NCBI RefSeq assembly: GCF_014805625.2
Contig: NW_023998432.1
Location: 5,092,414 to 5,156,413 of the forward strand
Direction of reading: 5' to 3'
From: Glossina fuscipes
Taxonomy: Eukaryota; Arthropoda; Insecta; Diptera; Glossinidae
DNA length: 64,000 nt
The notes beneath the pieces are model-generated. The model was not told the DNA's origin. It saw only the letters and a program-made list of their open reading frames with translations, and ran no database searches. The position numbers and the translations under genes were made by a program. How positions within the stretch are numbered: position 1 is the first letter of the stretch; each line of letters opens with the position of its first letter. Of this stretch, positions 1-13,419 are shown one piece after another.

Positions 1-3000
1 TATCTCCATAGGTTTACTCTTATCTGTGAAACAAATTTTATGCGGTTTAATTAAATTCCCATCAATTTCTGTCTGAATAAATAATTTACAGACTTATTGA
101 TTTTAGCTATTTGCTTTTTGCTCATCTATTGTTTAGCCGCCTTTAGCGATTTTCGCAACCATTTCTTACATATCGTTCGTGTGCCCAAATGTAATAAGGG
201 ACGGGAATGCTAAAAAACATTACATGGGAAGATTTCCTTTTGTGTATTCAGCATGTCAGTTGTGTAGATCGCTTCGTTCTAGCGTCTAACTTTTCTGAAA
301 TTGATTGCCTTCACTCGCAATTGAAATAACTTGAATTTTTTATTAGTGCATACATAGTCATAAATATCAAACTTTTGATGGAAAGTCGGATAGCTTAAGA
401 TTTTTTTGCGATATATCTGAAGAGGAGAGTGTTACAAGCTGTAAAATGTTTTCTCTACACATCATCATTACAGGAATGCGAATGTGATTTATGTTGTAGC
501 ACGTGGAAGGATGACTAACTTTTAAAACTAACTTAAAGCTTTTATTTTTAGCGACTGAATAATATAAGAACAAGTTATGAAAATCAAGCAAAATACTGTT
601 TTTAAAGTCATTCTTCTCTTACTGCCATACAATTAATGTTTTTTATTTTAAAAAATCAAAGTTATCCAAAAAATACATTACTACTGGCACTGAATAAATA
701 ATTTAAAAGAAATGTAAACAAGTTTTTGCTTTTTGTGTATAAATAGCATTTAAAAATTAAAATTTAATTAAAAATTATTCTTAACATTTTACTTTTATGA
801 AAACAAACACGAAACACACAACATTGGAAATATTTACATAGTTTTAATTTTTTCTAATCAATATTTTTAATAATTGTAAGATATCTTATTATATTAATTT
901 TTAGTTTAGACTTCTTGTTTTTCATTTGTACAAAAAGAAAACAAAAAATGCTAAGAAAAATATTTAACATAATCTTTTTATTTTAAAAGTAATCGACATT
1001 TACAAGAAATCAGTTGTCTAGGAAATTATTATATACTGGTTAACAAAATATGTTACTAACAAAATTGTTTGACAACAATTTCTGGAGTAGGAAATTCATT
1101 TATATTTTCTCTTTACTTGTAGTAGAACATCGTACAGCGGTCAGTACTGAAACTCCGTAAGATAAAAACATTTTTTGTTTCTTGCAAAATTATTCATCAA
1201 AAATGATACGAAGCGCCTCTCTAACATATTGGTGCGTTTTTTATATGAACTTCAGTTTCCGCAATGAAAATGTATAAGTAGACTGTAGTCACTCATTCGG
1301 TTTTCGAAAGTTTTTGTTCCACTGTCAGCAGAGTTTATATGCATACGGAAAATAATTCTCCCTTATTCAAATTTTTATGCAAAATAATGAGTGTTTGTTA
1401 ATATCGTTAAAACATCAGTTATGCTTGGCAAATTTGACATTTCGATGACCACGAAAAATCTTCTGAATTTTTTCATATTTCGCGATGTATTTTCTATCAA
1501 ATATGTTTAACCTAGACAAGAATTTTAAATTTCTCCAAGTATTTTCAAAATAACAATAGTACGTCACTAAAACTGTTATACTAACTTATAAATATATGAT
1601 TGAAATAATGTGAAATTTCGACAGTCATTGGTTGGTTTTGTTTATATAACATGAATTTTCTTCCTTAAGAGATCACATCTGTGTCAGTCAATATAGTTTT
1701 TCCAAATCTTGATAATTAAGAATAACTGAGCAAAAATATATACTGAAAACAAAAGGTATTTATAAAGCGTGTTCAAAAACCAACTTCATTTTTAAATAAT
1801 TTTAACTTTACGTTCATTATGGTGGGATATTGAGTTATCCTGTTAAAACCACCTTGACCTTGATTTTAGCTAAACAGTACGGGCCAATGCAAATTTAAAG
1901 TCATTAAGCCCAAATCGGGTCCCATTGCTAAAAATGCTACGGGAACAAATGTCCCGGATTCGAGTTAAGATACAAATTAGATCGAGGCGCTAAGTTATTT
2001 ATAGCAGCCATCTAAAGCCCTTATGATAACTTGAGTATTCTAGTAGAAGCGTATGTTCCTACAAGCGGTTTGCGGTTTCATTAGATAGCCATACTAATCA
2101 CATGCGTGTTTGGGAAACAATGCTGTGGTTCGCCACTGTTTTATAGGATCGATCGATTTGCGAATGTCTAGAGCCCAGCTAGTATGTTCTAGTCGATTTT
2201 AGAGTCATCTCTGTAGATGTAAAGTTTTTTTTACATCGGACTGCATCGGCTTCGCAGGAACTATTTACTAGCACCTTGTTACCATACATTGCCTTTAAGA
2301 ATATCGTGTTAAATGGTAAAACTTAGTTACTGTTATTATTTCTTATGTAGTGTGTCTAAAAATTAATCGTTATATTAAGTTTTTAAAAAAAAAAATGTAG
2401 TTTTTTTCATTATAAATTGTTATATGTGATAAAAATATTTCTTTTCCAAACTTGCAAAGCATATGTGTGTAACGATAAGCTGTGTGTGAATAGATTTGTA
2501 TAGCAAGAGGTTTATTTATCTCAAGTTTTTCAGGGATTTGAATACAAACACCAAAATGTAATATCTTCTTGTAAAACAAATGGTCTAGAATATAACAATC
2601 CAAACGGAGTCAATGATTGGTATTTAATATGATATGGGTGGTGATATGAAAGGTTTGTAAGTCGAGAAAGTATGTGTTTATCTTTAAAGCAATTCTTTTG
2701 CCACATGCTTTTGCATGAAAAAAATTGCTCTTTTGAACTGAGGTGCCTTTTATTGTCTTTAAACCAACCTTTTTAATTAATGAAACTAGAGAACCGTTAA
2801 GTGTGTTTATCGCGATTCATATATGTCAACTTATTTTTTATTTTTGTGTAAGGTAAATTTTCGTCTTAACTTTCTACGAAAATCACATCTTCACTTAATT
2901 GTCAGCTAAATTAATTACTTTTTAATTTGTTGATAAACATCGCAAGGAAAAATTTCCACTTCGCCTGCTCTTCAGTATTCAGATTTTTAATTTGTATGCT

Positions 3001-3860
3001 TAGCCTGAGAGAATGATTTTACTTGAAAACCACTCAATGCAATGTATTAAAAAAAAAATTGGATTTTATATTTTTAGAAAACACAACGACACTTTCCCAA
3101 TTCTTTCTTTCTCTTTCCTTAGAGAGTCTATTGCTAAACTAGTAAATGAAAAGTTTCTAAGCCACAAAACATGTAGATTATATGTAGATTAGAACGTACT
3201 GGTGGTTAATTGACATCAAACCTACATTAATTTTTAACAAACCTACAAATATATGGCAAATAAAAAAAATTCTTATTCGGGGTTGATCATTTCGAGTTTT
3301 GCGCATCGTTAGTCACTACTTTGTTTTACATTCGTGACAGCATACGAATTCTGCTTCAAAATAAAAGCTGTTTTTAACTAATTTATCCATTCTTGTAATA
3401 TTCTCATAAGAGCAAAAATGCTGCTCAAACAAACTCATTGATAGAAGCAAGTGGTAAATTAATATGCCGTGAACATAAGCGGTAGAATTGCGCATCCCAG
3501 ATCAATGGATATAGCCATGCTAAGCAAGTGAGAGGCTTAGCTAATTTTTCTAATTTTGTAGTATAAAATTGGAAATGTTTATCACGTGTCAGCTCTAATT
3601 AATGAGTAGCGAGCAAGAAATGCGGAAAGCAAAAGCATTTTCAGTTTATCCTCCATCCATGTAGATGTGCACTTTCGGTCATTTTTGCAAACGGGGTGCG
3701 CAAAGTTGCAGGGATGCACAAGCGAACATGTTCAAGTACATTCAGAATTTGAGATCGGTTGAGAATACATATACTAGTGTGAAAATCTCATATTTTATGA
3801 CTTGAGTTAATTATTAAAGAAACCAAATTACAAAAATGGTGAAATCAAATACACGTTCAT
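1..3860. other. AT-rich noncoding DNA
   Basis: No convincing gene, RNA or mobile element. The two minus-strand frames (367-591, 2370-2603) have no recognisable protein features. Confidence 0.7.
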
Positions 3861-3881
3861 AACGCTCCCCATGTCTCATGC

Positions 3882-4110
3882 AGCTGGTGATTGTCGAAAA
3901 GCTTAACAACAATTCGCAGGACATTCTGCAGAAAAAGGGATCAACATAAAAATGCCCCAGTGAAGTTTGGTATTGATAACTTGCTTGTAAAAGGGCATGT
4001 AAGTAGAATATTTGCGGAAGGCAAAATCAGTGCAGTTAGGGGAGTTGAAACTTTATATTCAAACGGACAAGACGAGAAGAATTCTTATATAAATTTCTGT
4101 AAGTAATTTG
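3882..4110 (+). pseudogene. Possible transposase N-terminal scrap
   Basis: The open frame at 3891-4106 contains TIRRTFCRKRDQHKNAPVKF, GIDNLLVKGH and KISAVRGVETL. The spacing of a basic block, an AP-K--I--L segment and a --I-AVR-SVE-like block recalls the helix-turn-helix N-terminus of DUF4817-type transposases, the lineage of the fossil at 48310-48660. An alternative reading as a host exon is possible: 'tctcatgcag' precedes it and 'gcat|gtaagt' lies at 3999-4004. Similarity is weak. Confidence 0.3.
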
Positions 4111-4189
4111 TAAATAGATCTCCTAGGAACTGTGAACGAAACCTACACTAACCTAAAAGTTACAATCAGTTCGAACTTAATTTCAAAAG

Positions 4190-4800
4190 GACTGGAATAG
4201 AAACCCAAAATCACAAATCGGTGTTTTACATTACAATGCTTAATGGGGTTTTTGAAGTTCGCTTCTGGGTGTGATAAAAGTGTTGACAAAAAAAATGATA
4301 TTTCGACATTATATTAATTAAGCGTGGCTGATTTTTTTGTGTTAGTTTTATGCAGGCAGATAGGCATTACACATAGAATATATAATACATTCCAATTTTT
4401 ATTTTATTTATCTGTTGCAGTTTGTGTAATGAGTAAAAAACGGAATTTTTTCCGTCTAGACAACAGAGTTTTTAAATTGGTTTTTTTGTGAGCGTGCCCT
4501 TAAACCGAATTGGTCTGTTTTCAATGCCATTTTGCGTGCAAGGATTTTAAATGCTCTTACAAAATTTGAAGCCAATAACTTTATTTACCTAGCCAGTACA
4601 ATGTTTGCCATTAACATTACGCAAGCCGACAGACAAACAGGGTGAAATCAATTCAAAATTTGATCCTAATCAAGAATATATACTGTATATTTTACGGGTT
4701 TCCTGAAGCTTCGAAATTTGCTGCTGGTCAAGAATATGCATACTTTAATAGGTGTCTGAATCTATCTTCTGAATTTTGTAAACACTTAAGCTTCATCTTT
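4190..4800 (+). repeat. Old dispersed repeat, copy 1
   Basis: Shares ordered blocks with the copies at 16467 and 18540: 'tttttgaagttcgcttctggg' followed by a kaka-like A run, 'gcgtggctgat', 'cccatagaatat'-like, 'tttgtgtaatgagtaaaaaac', 'gacagacaaacagg' and 'tttgatcctaatcaagaatatatact'. Heavily diverged. Confidence 0.6.
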
Positions 4801-7800
4801 TGGTAGTGTGTGTAGAACAATAGAAAGCATTTGTCGTAAAGCCTCAGTTAGTGCGTAAAAAGAATAAAAGAGACATTCAAACCATCCAGAGTGCACTTAC
4901 GATAGACTCATACAAGTTGTAAGCAAAAACATAGATCGTATTGCAATGATTCGAGTATTCCGCCGTCAGTTTGACATGTAGTGCCGTTTTGCTCAGAGCG
5001 CGTGTCATAACCACCAAGCTAGATGGTAATGGCGCAATCACATCTTAAATGTGAATTGTTCATCAAATTATCGATTTTTGGAATATTTTTTCATTTTTTA
5101 TTTGTACATTAAGAGCGAGAAGTAGAAATATTAGAACGTAACACCACAGAAGCGAAGGAATGTTCGTGATCATTGTAAAAAGGTTCTCTTTTAGATGTAA
5201 TAATCTGAAGTAGTAAAATTGTATATAAATATATTTCACAAAGGTATTGATGGTTATGTTCGCATCTCAATAAATCTAAAAAACTGAGGTAAAAAGCTTA
5301 AGAACTTGAACAAAATCCCTACCGGGGATTTCCGGTTTACTGATAGGCTTACAATTAGTAAGACTTGATGCAATTTCAAGTATTTATTTTACGAAAAGAA
5401 ATAAAATGGGACTCACTTTCTACATATTAACTAAGCTCGGAGCTTAAGTGGCAGTCTCTAAAGAAGTTTTCTTAATTTCAGATTCTTGAACACGGACTAC
5501 CTCCAGAAGATGTGTCCAAACTTTGAATTATTATTTAAATGATGGAATTTGAGAAGATGCTTAAAAAATAAAAATTTAATCCGTTAATGTGCTTGCAGTT
5601 ACAACTTTTGAATGGAAAGTACTTATTTAAAACAAAATTCTATTCGTCTTAACCAAACAAAATATTTTATTTTATTGAGACGTAATACCATAAAAGCTGG
5701 AAATCTACGATTTAAGTTGAATTTTCTAAGCCAACCCATGCAACTTCTAAGGTCATTCTTAAGAGTTTACTATATCTAAGACTAGCTTAGTTGTTAATTA
5801 TGTTAAAGGCTGTTATACTTAGATCGCAGGAAGGTAAATGACGAAAATACTTTTTACATTCTTGCTCTGCTTACTATGATATGGTAAGTTATATCTATTA
5901 TAGACAAATACTGTTAAGAAGAATGAAAGAAAGTCATGGAACAGTCAAGGAGCAAAAAAAAGAGGGTACCACTGTATTATTGTTTATTTTATTTGAATCG
6001 TCATGAAATTAATAGGAACGTTGGCTAGTAAAGAAATTTGGTTAAGTATTAATCTAAATATTTATCTGAAGTGAAGTTGGCTTATTTGACTCACCATATT
6101 CGGCAGCAAAGATGGATAGTATGCAGTTTTGTAGCCTGGTTTGCAACATTGGAAAATTTAGCCAAGAGCTTATAAAAGTCTGCGAATATTCCCGATCTGC
6201 GCAAGATTTCGAATAAATGAAAGTATTTAGGCATTCTCGCTTTTTTGTCGTTTATTGCCGGAATTCTGACTGGAGCTAAAATAGATAAAATAAGAAAGTT
6301 GAAAAATGGCTCTTATATGAACAGATAAAACTTGAAAACCTAAAAACCACTGAAAAAGAAAAATTAGAAATATTGTTGCTAATAATGTGCATTCTATAGG
6401 ATAAAGAAATATTGATCTTAAATGTTTATGACTAATTTATTATCGTTATACATAAATTGGTTTAGAAGTGGCAAAGGCTCAAGATTCAAAGACTCAATTT
6501 CAAAAGACTGACGACGTTATGGACAGAAAGTCACAGATAAATTTGTAATCGCACGTTATATGAGAATATATAGAGCGTACCTGTTACCTCGGATAAAAAT
6601 ATTAATACCCTTTGCGATGGCAGGTACACAATAATAGAATATAAACAGAGCACCACATCGCTTAGGATAGATCCGAATTAGAAATAGTTTTGCAAAAGTA
6701 GGAAACAGAAAAAAAAACTTTTGACATATCTTCTTCAATGCTTAAACAGCACACTATCAACAGCAAAAGCAATTGTACTGTATTGTAGCCGTAACAAATA
6801 ACATTCAATTTTATGCACTCGTAAATGTTAATGATTAAGAGACTTTGAGGTAATCACCAACAGAATATCAAGTAAATAAGAAATATTTAAATTAGCGTGC
6901 ATTCTATTTTTTCTCCTTTGATATGTTTTTCCGCAGGTATAAAATGACCACGTGTTCCTTTTTTTATTGTGCTTCATTTAATTGGAAAGATTACTATTCA
7001 GTTTATTTTTATAGAGTCATCAACATCATTATCATCGTCAACAATAGGAACAACATAGAATAGTGTAGCTGTCTCTCTGTTTATATATGTGATTGATTGA
7101 AATGTTTGGGTTGTTGCTACAGTTGTCAAATTGTTTTTAGAAAATTAATTAGAAAAGTAGCACAAACTTTTTATCAATAAATAGAACAAAATTAAAAGAT
7201 CGTTTTTTAAAATTCGTATGTTGTTTTCAGTTTATTTATAATGAAGGTTTTTTTCGATAACCTTGCATTTACAAAAACTTTTGATGGAAAGTTGTAAATG
7301 TGCGCTTATGGATTTTCTTTCTTAATATTAATTTAGAAATTTTGAATATAAAAGATGATTATTTTCTTCTTTCTTCCACCAAAAATCGAACAATCACTTA
7401 CTCGCTATATCAACGAATTGTTTTTGAAAGATACATTTTTTAAAGCAATGTTTTTTCTGAATGAAAACACCGTGATTCGTTCCTAATAATTTATGGGTTT
7501 GTCAGAGTAAGGGACGTACAATTCTTCCAGATTGCTTCGAAAATAATCTGCTGCAATGGCGGGGTAGTAATTATATTGGTAAAATATTTTTCCTCCGAGT
7601 AGCACACTAACGACGTTCCCAGAATGATGTGCGTAACACTCAGTTTTTACGCGTAAAATACGTTTCATATGAAGCTTCGATATTGATAGAAGCTTAAAGA
7701 TAGAGCCACACCCTTTTTACAATAATTTTACAAGGCTTGAATTAAATAACCACCATTTTTGCTTAATGTAGCTTTAAGATCCGTGCCATAGTATTTCCTT

Positions 7801-9933
7801 CAGGTATATTATTAGTAGCCTGGAACATCATATTTTTTATGTAAAATCAAAGCGAATTTACGGTGTACCCATATTTACTAATATCAGTTTTCATGTCAAC
7901 TATGTTTTTAGACGAAAAGCGTAAAAAATAAGGCGACTTAGTACAAATTATAAACATAAATTGACACAATTTGGCGTTTTTAAGGGATTTTTCACATGCG
8001 GATGGCTGCCCACAAGCTTAGCTGAAGAATTCCGAGTTTTTATATCCGCTTAGGATTATTGTAAACGTGGGAATACACTCACTATATGTTAACCTTTCAA
8101 AGTTTCTTGAGCTTAAGAAATAGAGCGAAGTTCATCCCTGCATTAAGGGGTTCTTATAGAAGTAATGAGCCACCTAAACAATTAGAAGCACGTTTATTCG
8201 CCTGTGAAAAAATAGACCTTACGCTTCGTAAAGTGAACAGTATGATGTGGGCAACAAAGTGTAGGTGAGATTAGCTTATAAACGCAGTTTGTATCACATG
8301 CAGGTATGCGAATATTTGGAACATGTTGAAGACAAAGATAAGAATCGGAAACATGAAATTGTTTATATAAGAGAAATCCCCAGACCTATTAGCCGGTTCC
8401 TTGTGATATATTTTTAAAACTTGCTTACACAGAAAGTAATTATAGTCAAGTGATGACGCATATACATGTCAAACGTATTAAGATAAACATTTGGATTGAT
8501 GCGTAAATGCCTCATGCGCAGTTCACTTGTTCAAAATGTCGAAGGGACAAGACAAAGTAGAACTTGGCAGTTTGCTGGGTGATTTGTTGAGTGATTGGTA
8601 ACGTTGAACTTTGGCTACTTGAGCACTGACGGTAGGAGGGCGGAAGCATAACGTCTGCAACGTCTTTTGTCAATTGGAAAGAAGAGCAAAGGCTACGTGA
8701 ATCATTTTCCTCCCGTGCCTTTCAAGAATGTTGCAACACTTTGGGTTTAGTTAAATTTGGATTATAAGTATTAAAGATTCTCTCCAAGGCTTCCTTGTTT
8801 TGGTTTTATTTAACATCAAAATTTTTATTTAATACCACCATTTAATCACTCGCAGACTTGTGAAACCTAGAACAAGCAAATAAACTTTTTTGTAGCTATA
8901 AAACGCATTCTCTTTCTTAGTGGCGTTTCTGTGCTATTTTTATGAACACATTTGCACATCATTCAAAATAAATTTTATTTTAATCTGTTGAGATACGTTG
9001 TTGGCATTTGCTAATGTTTGTTTATCTTTAATTGTCTGTTAATGTTAGTTATAATTATTGCTATTGTTGCAACTGTTGCTTAGTTTTTGTACTTGATGTC
9101 GCTGTTCTTATCGTTGTTGTTATTTTCGTTGCTGTTGTTGCAAATCTGTTAGTTTTGTTTTTTTGTAACTTGATAAAATGTTTTATATAATTAATTTGAT
9201 TTGAGAATGTTGTACGTATTAAACAATGAGCGAAAAATGTTTTGGATACACAGAAAACAAAAGTGGTAAGTACTTGATCAATATGATGGCTATCAGGGTT
9301 TTAGGAATGTCATTTTTGCTAACATTGTCATAAGATAATTTATAGAAAAAAAAAAAAAAGAAATGGAGAGGTAGACTAAAGAATTGTGTGATACATAAAT
9401 GCCTTGAACAATTTGGCTTTGTAGACATTCATGAAGAATGAAGAATAGAAATTTTCAATCCATGTTAAATATAGGTCTATAGGACAAATTAAATGTAATT
9501 TTAAAATATAATTATAATTTTATGTAGGTATATTGGATTGTGAAATGAGATCATTTTTTCTTTTCATGTATACGTTTGAAAGAAGATTCTATTCCTCATA
9601 AAATATCTATGCGTCACTACAATGGTAGGTCTTTGAAATAAAAGTATTATCTTTGTCTTATTAATGAAAAACAAATTTTCAAGCTTAGCTCGAAATTGAT
9701 GTTGTAAAAAGGTTTATAATATGAATATGATCCTTTTAATAGGCAACAGTTTTTCAACGTAATTACTGATGACTTGTAGCGCTGGTTTATCTTTATGTAC
9801 GCATGTGTTCTATAATAATTTATGCCACAGGTAAGTTCATAAAATGCTGTGAGTGGCAATTAACACGCTCTTTGCTCTTTTATTTGTGATCGCATCTTAA
9901 AGATCATATTGCTAATAAAATTCTATACATATA
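4801..9933. other. AT-rich noncoding DNA
   Basis: Only simple repeats and short chance frames. No splice-bounded exon with protein similarity was seen. Confidence 0.65.
9060..9150. repeat. Imperfect TTG-rich simple repeat
   Basis: Degenerate 'ttgttgcaactgttgcttag' and 'gttgttgttattttcgttgctgttgttg' units. No other role is seen. Confidence 0.7.
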
Positions 9934-11206
9934 TTAGGTGCTTGTAGAAATGTTGGCTAATTTTTCACTTGAAAAAGATATTTACGGAAAGAAATTCGTA
10001 CAATGTATATTGATCAAATTATCAAATATTAAATATTGATATTTTCCATCATTTTCTATAACATTTCACCATCTTTCTGAGAATATGGCAATACCGTGCC
10101 GAAGAGCGACATTGGTTTAGCAGCGGTCCAATCATCGACGCATTTTCGCAATTCTTCAAATTTGCGGAGCCCCATGCCAACCAAGCCACGCTGCGTCGAT
10201 CTAAACAAGTGATAATCAGAATGGGCAACTTCTGGTGGGTACGCTGGGTGTGTCAAAACTTTCCATTCGGGCTACAATAATGTATCGTTGACATCAATTG
10301 CAACAAGTGGCTAAAATAGCGTTTTCCGTCATTTCGTATGGTAGCAATTTTAGCTGCTATTGCTGCTCTTTTTTGCAACAATACATGATACATTCAATTT
10401 GTTCAGTTGTCGTCGGCAGACATCTGCAGTAACGTTTTTAATTGATTCTAGAAGCTCGTAATACACTGCACCTTACTGATCCCACCATATACGCAGCAAA
10501 ATGTTGTGGTTTCGTTGTCAATGTGGATGGCTCTTCTGAACAACTCTACGACTTTTTGTGATTGAAATTGCCATAACAAATGCACTTTGCATCGCCAGCC
10601 ACAATACGTCATAGAAAATCGTTCGTTTTTTGCCTGACTAGCAATGAGACCACGGTGTTGACATGGTTCGAACTGGCATTTTCAGTCAATTCGCATGGTA
10701 GGCATTCCCCCTCCTTTTGAATCTCTCCCACTACATGTAAACGTCTAGAAACAGTTAATTTATCAACTGCTAAACTGTCTGCATATTCTTTTAGAGTTTA
10801 AGCTGGGTTTTTGTCCAATAAGCCTAGCAAATCATTGTCCTCGAACTTTTTTCATTCTCCAGGCCGTTCTTTGTCATTGACATCAAAATCGCTAATTTTA
10901 AGCCGTTACAATAGCCAACAGAGAGTAGCTGCACAATATGGTTCTGAACGTGTTTCGTGGGCTTCGGAAGCAGATTTCTTCAAATTAAACAGAAAAAGTG
11001 TTGAAGGTGGAATATGACATGTTAAGCGCTCCATGATTTGTATCGGCGTAGACTGAATAAATCAAAAATATTAAATGGAAAACAGTTATTTTATGTAGAG
11101 AAAGATTAAAATCGTCAAATTGAATCGTTATGTACACTGGTATTTTCCAGTTCCTCATCACTTTTAGCCGTAGAAGTCGCTGGCCAAAATTTTTCGCAAG
11201 CACCTG
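9934..11206 (-). mobile_element. Fossil mariner element, near full length
   Basis: About 1.27 kb, the usual mariner length. The left end (9934-9962) begins TTAGGTGCTTGTAGAAATG, and the right end, read from the opposite strand starting near 11206, begins AGGTGCTTGCGAAAAATTTTG. These are degenerate inverted repeats sharing AGGTGCTTG and a later TTGGC. The minus strand between them carries a decayed transposase in the expected order. No clear TA duplication is visible at the right end. The amount of decay suggests an old insertion. Confidence 0.8.
10053..11015 (-). pseudogene. Mariner transposase pseudogene
   Basis: A dead Tc1/mariner-superfamily transposase, the enzyme that cuts and pastes the element at TA sites. 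Reading the minus strand across frames gives, in order: a first helix-turn-helix region (FNLKKSASEAHE, DFDVNDKERPGE), a second helix region (FEDNDLLGLLDKNPA, then LAVDKLTVSRRLHVVGEIQKEG), the first catalytic block (IVAGDAKC where GDEKW is usual), the YYELLES block near 10440, and the last block (THPAYPPEVAHSDYHLFRS at about 10190-10250) with the final catalytic Asp. The tail reads CVDDWTAAKPMS. Several stops and frameshifts interrupt it, and the middle catalytic HDN block is scrambled. It resembles the SETMAR or cecropia-like mariners more than the copy at 13472-14438. Confidence 0.8.
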
Positions 11207-13419
11207 CAAGTTTGCCTGCCTGTTAGTTAGACAATCGGTCTTTTCCTAATAATTTGGTATCACAGTGCGGCTGAAGATAATGAAAATCGTTACACGTTTT
11301 TACTTATATTATCCCCATATGCAACGCAAATACTCTTTCAAGCAAATCAAATATACGTTTTACACTCTCTTATTCCTCATCACTTCTCCATCAGTCTTTG
11401 TAGCGTGTTTTTACTTTGTTTTGTAATTGTCGTTTAGTTTTTTTCTCTATATGTTATGTACTTTTGGCATCTTGCCTAAATCGATGCAAAAAAGGCCAAA
11501 ATTCTTGGACATTTAAAACTCGAGTATGCATATCTTTATATATTTGCAAAGTTTTTATTATTATTATTATTTCTTGCAGAAATTCGTTTTGCCAAAATGA
11601 TAATCAATCCCTTTGGCCACGACAACATTAGCAAGAGAAAACTTTATCAAAAAAGTGAAAAGTGTTGCTGATAAATTTTTAATTTTCTCTCTATTGCATT
11701 CGCATTGAAAAAATATAAAAAAAAAGACTTAAAAAAAGCAATAATTAAAAGGCATGTGTACTCCTAGCTCTGATTTGGGACGGCTCTTAATTATATTTCA
11801 GCGGTGAATTTTCCAAAATTTGTATACAAGAGCGAAAAGTTCTCTCCATCTTTGGTACATTGTAGAGTACAGTTAACTGCTTCTCCCAAAGCTGTAGACG
11901 TCAGAGCATGGTTGTATCATGTGTTTTTCTTTCTAAATTAAAAGCTGTTATGACGGTCACTAGAAAACCGACGTATTGACTTAAAAAACCCAGTTGGGTC
12001 AGAAAATTTGCGAGGGTTAGCTGTTTTTCCCTTCATAGAGCAGTAATGTTTCTAAACATATGGATAACATATCAAACTAAAGTAAACAAAAGTAGACAAA
12101 AGCATCATAGCACTTGTATACATATTAGTGGGATGTATCCTTCTTTTTTTTCCATAATTTCAAAAGTATTTTTTTTACAAAAGAAAAAATGAAAAAAGTG
12201 TTGGGAACAACTTTTACGCAGAAATTTTTCGTAGTAAAAATATTTAAATTGTTTAAAATTAACATAGTTTAAATGGATAAATACTTGCTCGATCGCCGTA
12301 TGCAATATATCCATGAAAAAAAAAAAAATAACAAGTCAATAAAAAATTCAATTCGATTATATGTTTCAACAAATAGAAAAAAACCTGAAGAGCATTGTCA
12401 TCGTGATTTAATTTAAACAAAGAATAGTTAACCTAAACTGAATTCATTAGAACAACTGTCAAGCTGTTTCATGCATATCCGCCATTTGGTTTTACCAGTA
12501 GCCGTGTTAACAAAACGAGAAGAAAAAAACAATGAAAATTAAATGAAGTACAATAAACCAAAAATGATACAATTTAGCAAACGGAGCAAAAAACGGGTTA
12601 AATGAAAACATCTTGTAATTTATTATAATAATAGACAATAAGAGGCTGAAAGTTGAAATACGCTTGTTACGAATATTTGGCACTAACCTTTTCAAACCAA
12701 ATTCAGGCGTATCCAATACAAATAGGACACTGCATTTTCCTGGGGTTGTGCACTGCTATGTCCACATGTATAAGATACAGCTTGTAACAAGAATAAAAAC
12801 GAAGATTTTATATGAATTAGGAAAAAGCGTCGAATTTCATTAGCCATGATATACCCTTGTTTTGAAGGTGGAATTTAAACTACATAGAAAAAATTACACA
12901 ATATTTCACTTAAACAAATCCGCCCATTCACTTAAACACAGTTTCGAAGGTACATTGGAAGGTTTTTGGACGTAGAATCACTACAACACTCCCCTACTTA
13001 ACTTTACTTTGCCTACTTAACTTTATTTTAAAATTTTGTTGTAAAAATCGTGTATTTGTAATCTTTATCGAAAATTTTGCGTCAGTGTAGTGTATAAACA
13101 TCCACTTTATTCGCATATAATTACTATAAAGTACAATATTTTTAAAAATGCCTAAATTTGTGTCTTAGTCTTTGGCAGCAGACAGCATTTTAGAACGCTA
13201 TTTACCACTGGCACGATATTTAGTTGTTTTGTGCATTTACGATATATTTTGCTCTGGTATTAAGGTGTCAGGAATCCTCAAAGTAACTCTGCATGATAAC
13301 GAAAATGGCCCCTTCAGGAGTTACCCGGTGACTGTGATTGCCCCCAATCATGGGAACTGACACACAGCAATTCGAGACTTTAGGTGGGCCTTGTTCTTAC
13401 GAAAGGAGGGCATGTATAT
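11207..13419. other. AT-rich noncoding DNA between the two mariners
   Basis: Contains a short TTA run near 11556 and A-rich tracts. Nothing else is supported. Confidence 0.65.

Noticed and set aside
10660..10690. tRNA B-box-like 'ggttcgaactgg'
   Set aside because: It lies in the mariner pseudogene, and no cloverleaf or A-box is present.
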